DNA of 23,512 bases from an uncultured Rhodoluna sp. (GTDB lineage Bacteria; Actinomycetota; Actinomycetes; Actinomycetales; Microbacteriaceae): positions 1 to 23,512 of the forward strand of contig CALDKR010000075.1 of assembly GCA_937898095.1 (NCBI GenBank), read 5' to 3'. Shown here in pieces: positions 20,695 through 23,512 of the stretch. Numbering within the stretch: position 1 is the first letter of the stretch; every line of letters starts with the position of its first letter. Under the pieces are notes generated by a model. It was not told the origin of the DNA, made no database searches, and saw only the letters and a list, made by a program, of their open reading frames with translations. Both the position numbers and the translations under genes were made by a program.

Positions 20695-21732
20695 ATGTCC
20701 AACAAATCAGCAGAAACCGCGAGCACAATTAGACAGTCGCGGCTTAATGTCAAGAGCCTCACGAGGCGCCCCGAAGCCGGTGCACTGGCTGGAACCATCA
20801 TCGTTTTTGGATTCTTCGTCCTGTTCGGAGGCTCAGAATTCACATCAACCGGTGGATTTGCAACGTGGCTAAATACAGGCGCCGAGCTTCTGATCATCGC
20901 CTTGCCTGTTGGCCTACTCATGATTGCTGGAGAGTTTGACCTGTCCGTAGGCTCTGTGGTTGCTGCAAGTTCGGTGACCACGGCTCTAGTTGGCGGCACT
21001 TGGGGATTGCCCACCCCAATCGCCGTTTTGGTTGCGTTGGGGTTAGGAATGCTTTCGGGTTACCTAAACGGGCTAATGGTCACTCGCACAAACGTGCCTT
21101 CATTCATCGTCACATTGGCTATGCAATTTGCGCTTGCGGGCCTAACGCTCGGTCTCGTTCGCGTTTTCACTGGTACAACCAGCCTGCCAATTGCTGGTGA
21201 CGAAACAACAACAATGTTGTTCGGTGGCTTCTTTTTCGATCAATTTGAGCATGCGATCTTCTGGGCTATTGGTGTGACCCTCGTCGTTGCTTGGGTGCTT
21301 CAAAAGAGCAAGTATGGCAACTGGATTTTTGCCCTTGGCGGCGACACGCAAAGCGCACGCGCTGCAGGTATTCCGGTTGAAAAAACAAAAATTGCTCTAT
21401 TCATGGCTACAGGGCTTGCCTCCGCATTGGTCGGAGTGATTCAGACACTTATTTACAATGGCGCACAGACCGGTGGCGGCCAATCATTCGTGTTCAACTC
21501 GGTGATTGCCGTAGTGATCGGTGGTGTACTGCTTACCGGTGGCTATGGGTCTGTTTTTGGAATCGTTCTTGGAACGTGCACTTTTGCAATTGTTAACCAA
21601 GGCGTCTACTACACCGGATGGAACTCGGATTGGGCTGCGCTCATTCTTGGAGTTCTACTTCTCGCGGCGGTTCTTATGAACAACACATTCCGCCGTGCTG
21701 CAATGAGCTCGGGCGAAAAAAAGAAAAAATAA
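20695..21732 (+). CDS. Sugar ABC transporter permease 2 (RbsC/FrcC-type)
   Basis: A 345-residue integral membrane permease (BPD_transp_2) with a basic N-terminus (to ~25), eight to ten hydrophobic segments, GEFDLS (79-84) and the ATPase-coupling loop GGDTQSARAAG (215-225). The C-terminus is a short lysine-rich tail. AGGAAG lies close upstream. It works with the binding protein at 19602-20600 and the ATPase 13 nt downstream. Equal length and shared motifs with the permease at 2203-3240 show common descent, but clear divergence in the first half and the periplasmic loops suggests a different substrate. Confidence 0.95.
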   Translation: MSNKSAETASTIRQSRLNVKSLTRRPEAGALAGTIIVFGFFVLFGGSEFTSTGGFATWLNTGAELLIIALPVGLLMIAGEFDLSVGSVVAASSVTTALVGGTWGLPTPIAVLVALGLGMLSGYLNGLMVTRTNVPSFIVTLAMQFALAGLTLGLVRVFTGTTSLPIAGDETTTMLFGGFFFDQFEHAIFWAIGVTLVVAWVLQKSKYGNWIFALGGDTQSARAAGIPVEKTKIALFMATGLASALVGVIQTLIYNGAQTGGGQSFVFNSVIAVVIGGVLLTGGYGSVFGIVLGTCTFAIVNQGVYYTGWNSDWAALILGVLLLAAVLMNNTFRRAAMSSGEKKKK

Positions 21733-21745
21733 GGACGGACAAATA

Positions 21746-22549
21746 ATGTCAAACCCAATTCTAAAACTTACCAACGTCTCAAAGTCCTTTGCCGGCGTTC
21801 AGGCTCTCGAGGATATTTCACTCGAGGTTGAGCCAGGAAAAGTCCTTTGTTTACTTGGCGATAATGGTGCTGGTAAGTCAACACTGATCAAAATCCTTGC
21901 AGGGTTTCACAAGCCAACATCGGGCATCATGCACGTAAACGGTCAGGAGATTGTTTTCAATAATCCTAAAGATGCATCTGCACAAGGCATCGCTACGGTT
22001 CACCAGTTCGGCGGAACATTTCCGTTGATGTCTGTTGCTCGATCATTTTTTGTAGGAGAAGAGCCCACAAAGGGAATCTGGCCTTTCAAATACTTTGACA
22101 CCAAGAAAGCCAATGACATTGCCGTGCGTGAAGTTCGAAAGCTGGGCATAACGCGAGTCACCGACGGCAATCGACTTGTTGGCGGTCTGTCAGGAGGCGA
22201 GCGTCAGTCACTAGCAATTGCACGAGCAGTTTATTTTGGTGCCAAGGTCCTGATCCTTGACGAGCCAACCGCGGCGCTTGGTGTGAAGGAAGCAACACAC
22301 GTTCTTCGACTTGTTATGCAGGCTCGTAATCAGGGCATCGCCGTAATTCTTGTAACTCACAATGTTTTGCACGCAATGACAGTCGGAGACCACTTCGCTG
22401 TTTTGATCCACGGCAAAAAGGCCGATGACTTTGCCAAGGGTGAGCGCACCCGTGAGCAAATCACAGACCTCATGGCCGGTGGCGAGGCTATGGCTGAACT
22501 TGAAAAAGAACTCAGCGACCTCACCGGCACAATTAATCAAATCAACTAG
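21746..22549 (+). CDS. Sugar ABC transporter ATP-binding protein 2
   Basis: A 267-residue single-domain ABC ATPase of the carbohydrate-uptake group: Walker A GDNGAGKST (38-46), Q-loop Gln87 in TVHQFGG, signature LSGGERQ (148-154), Walker B LILDEP (Asp172, Glu173) and switch His205 in THN. It starts 13 nt after the permease stop, with a GGACGG-like ribosome site. It is a paralogue of the ATPase at 1424-2203; both end in a short acidic helix after MAGG. It is the last gene of the second sugar module, followed by a terminator. Confidence 0.95.
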   Translation: MSNPILKLTNVSKSFAGVQALEDISLEVEPGKVLCLLGDNGAGKSTLIKILAGFHKPTSGIMHVNGQEIVFNNPKDASAQGIATVHQFGGTFPLMSVARSFFVGEEPTKGIWPFKYFDTKKANDIAVREVRKLGITRVTDGNRLVGGLSGGERQSLAIARAVYFGAKVLILDEPTAALGVKEATHVLRLVMQARNQGIAVILVTHNVLHAMTVGDHFAVLIHGKKADDFAKGERTREQITDLMAGGEAMAELEKELSDLTGTINQIN

Positions 22550-22599
22550 GTCCGATACCTCTCGTGGTTTTCTGAACTCCTCCTTGGTTAGTGAAAGAG

Positions 22600-22637
22600 A
22601 CAACAATCGCTCGGCTTCGGTCGGGCGATTGTTGTTT
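22600..22637 (+). terminator. Rho-independent terminator with UUCG tetraloop
   Basis: An 11-bp arm, ACAACAATCGC (22600-22610) with GCGATTGTTGT (22625-22635), continues through wobble pairs to a C(TTCG)G tetraloop at 22615-22620. A short T-run follows. It closes the transcript of ABC operon 2 and insulates glpX. Confidence 0.85.
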
Positions 22638-22734
22638 AACCATCGGGATTTTGACGGGACAGCGGGCCGGTTTGCCTGATAACGCTTTCATAGTTCAAAG
22701 TGAACCAAGAACAAAAACTCACAAAGGAGTGACC

Positions 22735-23512
22735 ATGAGCCAGAAGCCAGATCGCAACCTCGGCGTTGAACTTGTTCGCGCAACTGAAGCAGCCGCAATT
22801 GCCGGATCAGCCTGGATTGGCCGCGGCGACAAGAATGCCGCCGATGGCGCGGCGGTCGATGCAATGCGTGAGTTTCTTTCAACCGTTGACTTCGCCGGCA
22901 CCGTGGTTATCGGTGAGGGCGAAAAAGATGATGCTCCTATGCTCTACAACGGTGAAGTTGTCGGCAACGGGCACGGCCCAGAGTGTGATATCGCAGTTGA
23001 CCCAATCGACGGAACCAGCGTCACCGCGGCTGGTCGCGCGCACGCGATCTCGGTGATCGCGGTTGCTGACCGTGGCTCGATGTATAACCCGGTTGATGTT
23101 TTCTACATGGATAAATTGGTCACCACCGGGGTTGGCCGAGGCGTGGTCAGCTTGGCACAGAGCCCTGCCGACAACGTTCGTGAGCTGGCCAAGGTGCTCG
23201 GCAAGCCAACCAGCGAAATCACCGTTGCTGTCATCGACCGCCCACGTCACCTTAGTTTGCTCGAAGAAATTCGTTCTGTCGGCGCCCGCACTCGCCTGTT
23301 TCTAGACGGCGATGTTGCCGCCGGAATCCACGCTGTGACCGGTGCCGGAAACATCGACATGCTGCTCGGAATCGGCGGAGCACCCGAGGGAACTATCGCC
23401 GCTTGCGCGATCAAGGCGCTCGGTGGATACATGGAAGGGCGAATCAACCCGCTATCGCCCGAGGATCTCGCCCGCGCTACCGCGGCCGGCCACGACTTCA
23501 ATCGCATCTTCA
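22735..23512 (+). CDS. glpX: Fructose-1,6-bisphosphatase class II (partial, cut by the window end)
   Basis: 259 residues are visible of a usual ~330. Class II FBPase motifs are clear: GEGEKDDAPML (60-70), DPIDGT (89-94), FLDGDVAAGI (189-198) and GGAPEGT (214-220), which together form the Mg2+ and phosphate sites. It hydrolyses fructose-1,6-bisphosphate to fructose-6-phosphate in gluconeogenesis; most Actinobacteria use this GlpX type. The ATG follows AAGGAG by five bases. It is separated from the sugar module by a terminator and is probably an ordinary housekeeping gene. Confidence 0.96.
   Translation, partial: MSQKPDRNLGVELVRATEAAAIAGSAWIGRGDKNAADGAAVDAMREFLSTVDFAGTVVIGEGEKDDAPMLYNGEVVGNGHGPECDIAVDPIDGTSVTAAGRAHAISVIAVADRGSMYNPVDVFYMDKLVTTGVGRGVVSLAQSPADNVRELAKVLGKPTSEITVAVIDRPRHLSLLEEIRSVGARTRLFLDGDVAAGIHAVTGAGNIDMLLGIGGAPEGTIAACAIKALGGYMEGRINPLSPEDLARATAAGHDFNRIF

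Noticed and set aside
21569..21580. TTGGAACGTGCA inside permease 2, resembling an operator half-site
   Set aside because: Only one arm matches and it is intragenic.
22651..22683. TTGACG ... TGATAA as a glpX promoter
   Set aside because: The spacer would be 20 bp or more, outside the normal range; no better pair was found.

Overview
The window looks like a chromosomal stretch from a compact, mid-GC actinobacterium. The best guess is a Microbacteriaceae-type, possibly aquatic lineage of the Rhodoluna/Aquiluna kind; this is inferred from gene style, the GlpX-type fructose-1,6-bisphosphatase, dense packing and LacI-type sugar regulons, not from a marker gene. No rRNA, tRNA, CRISPR array or recognisable transposase was found. 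Genes cover almost everything; the longest non-coding gaps are 4331-4541 and 10695-10896.

Layout. (1) 1-~448: an A+T-rich, phage-like fragment holding the tail of one small gene and a nucleoside-deoxyribosyltransferase/DUF4406-like gene, which runs directly into the 3' end of the next gene. (2) 449-1339: an EamA-type drug/metabolite exporter. (3) 1424-4330 (minus): ABC sugar importer 1 (lipoprotein binding protein, RbsC-type permease, single-domain ATPase). It is divergent from LacI-1 (4542-5558), which is followed by an oxidoreductase/TIM-barrel pair (5636-7764), an IolG-like inositol dehydrogenase (minus), an RmlD-like reductase (plus) and a hydroxypyruvate-isomerase-like enzyme (minus). 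A palindrome, TGGAACGTTCCA, recurs in front of the units at 4330, 5636 and 8834/8937, which defines a local regulon. (4) 10897-16119: LacI-2 and a visibly more A+T-rich cytochrome P450 cassette: P450, NHL beta-propeller, flavodoxin, putidaredoxin-reductase-type flavoprotein and a small DUF2470 protein. A consensus promoter followed by an 18-bp palindrome precedes it. (5) 16120-22549: LacI-3 (minus), divergent from a second copy of the sugar module: oxidoreductase, TIM-barrel epimerase, binding protein, permease and ATPase. Tandem palindromes of a third, related type stand in front. (6) 22735-end: glpX, cut by the window edge.

Working model (inference). Two paralogous modules import a cyclitol, sugar or glycoside and process it by dehydrogenation to a keto intermediate followed by TIM-barrel epimerase/isomerase/dehydratase chemistry. 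The P450 cassette between them carries its own electron chain (NAD(P)H to a class-I FAD reductase, to an FMN flavodoxin, to the P450). It could strip a methyl, alkyl or aglycone group from the same kind of compound. Three LacI-family repressors with related but distinguishable operators would control the three blocks, and one operator looks like a hybrid of two types. The substrate cannot be read from the sequence.
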